Assembly: GCF_014762705.1 (NCBI RefSeq)
Contig: NZ_JABURL010000046.1
Span: forward strand, 124,001-188,000
Length of the DNA stretch: 64,000 nucleotides
Reading direction: 5' to 3'
Origin: Cyclobacterium sp.
Lineage (GTDB): Bacteria > Bacteroidota > Bacteroidia > Cytophagales > Cyclobacteriaceae
Shown: one piece after another, positions 63,958-64,000 of the stretch
Numbering within the stretch: the first letter of the stretch is position 1
Layout of the letters: each line of letters begins with the position of its first letter
Notes under the pieces: generated by a model
Database searches by the model: none
What the model was told of the DNA's origin: nothing
What the model saw: only the letters and a program-made list of their open reading frames with translations
Made by a program: the position numbers and the translations under genes

Positions 63958-64000
63958 TTTGGTATCGTTTTTTAGGGTAACTACAAATGTTTTGCAGCTA

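Overview
The window looks like chromosomal DNA of a Bacteroidota bacterium, most likely order Cytophagales near Cyclobacteriaceae. The signs are the gene order rplM-rpsI-rpsB-tsf, a DUF4221 lipoprotein, a GH92 glycosidase, Bacteroidota RHS cores, general lack of Shine-Dalgarno sequences, and several -7 boxes of the form TAnnTTTG with a TTG or TTTG box about 20 bases upstream. The lineage is an inference from gene families; no rRNA is present.

1-27.5 kb is mostly core genome: an RluA-type pseudouridine synthase, a DUF4221 lipoprotein with a decayed partner, a PIN toxin/antitoxin pair, a Uma2 nuclease, the ribosomal cluster with tsf, a tandem repeat block, a Nudix hydrolase, a lipid-linked sugar gene pair (GT2 plus flippase-like protein), an oxidoreductase, an ArnT-like transferase, hpf, xerC, rpsU with a striking Shine-Dalgarno sequence, galE, a GH92 mannosidase, clpC, wbqC-like, sua5-like, mltG, a thioesterase and a YihY-family protein, ending in tRNA-Ser(UGA).

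27.5-40.1 kb is an accessory island. It starts at the 3' end of tRNA-Ser, and an imperfect copy of the tRNA end plus its terminator recurs at about 40.06-40.14 kb, like a decayed attL/attR pair. Inside are a complete IS21-type element whose right end has cut off the end of radC, an XRE regulator, and a minus-strand array of four 5'-truncated RHS tips. Each tip has its own C-terminal domain and is followed by a small gene overlapping its end, the arrangement expected of polymorphic toxin/immunity cassettes. Two tips are broken, and small palindromic elements sit inside the RHS reading frames.

40.9-57.5 kb is mixed accessory content: a probable operon of a beta-barrel-like protein, an L-amino-acid/monoamine oxidase and a thiamine-diphosphate 2-keto acid decarboxylase; a matrixin-like metalloprotease; an HPP membrane protein; a repeat-rich lipoprotein; a CHASE3 histidine kinase; an orphan contractile-injection tube gene (frameshifted) with a fragment of a paralogue; and secreted hydrolases. 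57.6-64 kb is a defence island: a HerA ATPase and a SIR2 protein whose genes overlap (the SIR2-HerA antiphage pair) next to a truncated type I methyltransferase gene, then a 650-residue uncharacterised protein ending in a HEPN-like Rx4H motif. The best candidates for undescribed biology are the RHS cassette array and the HEPN-like protein.
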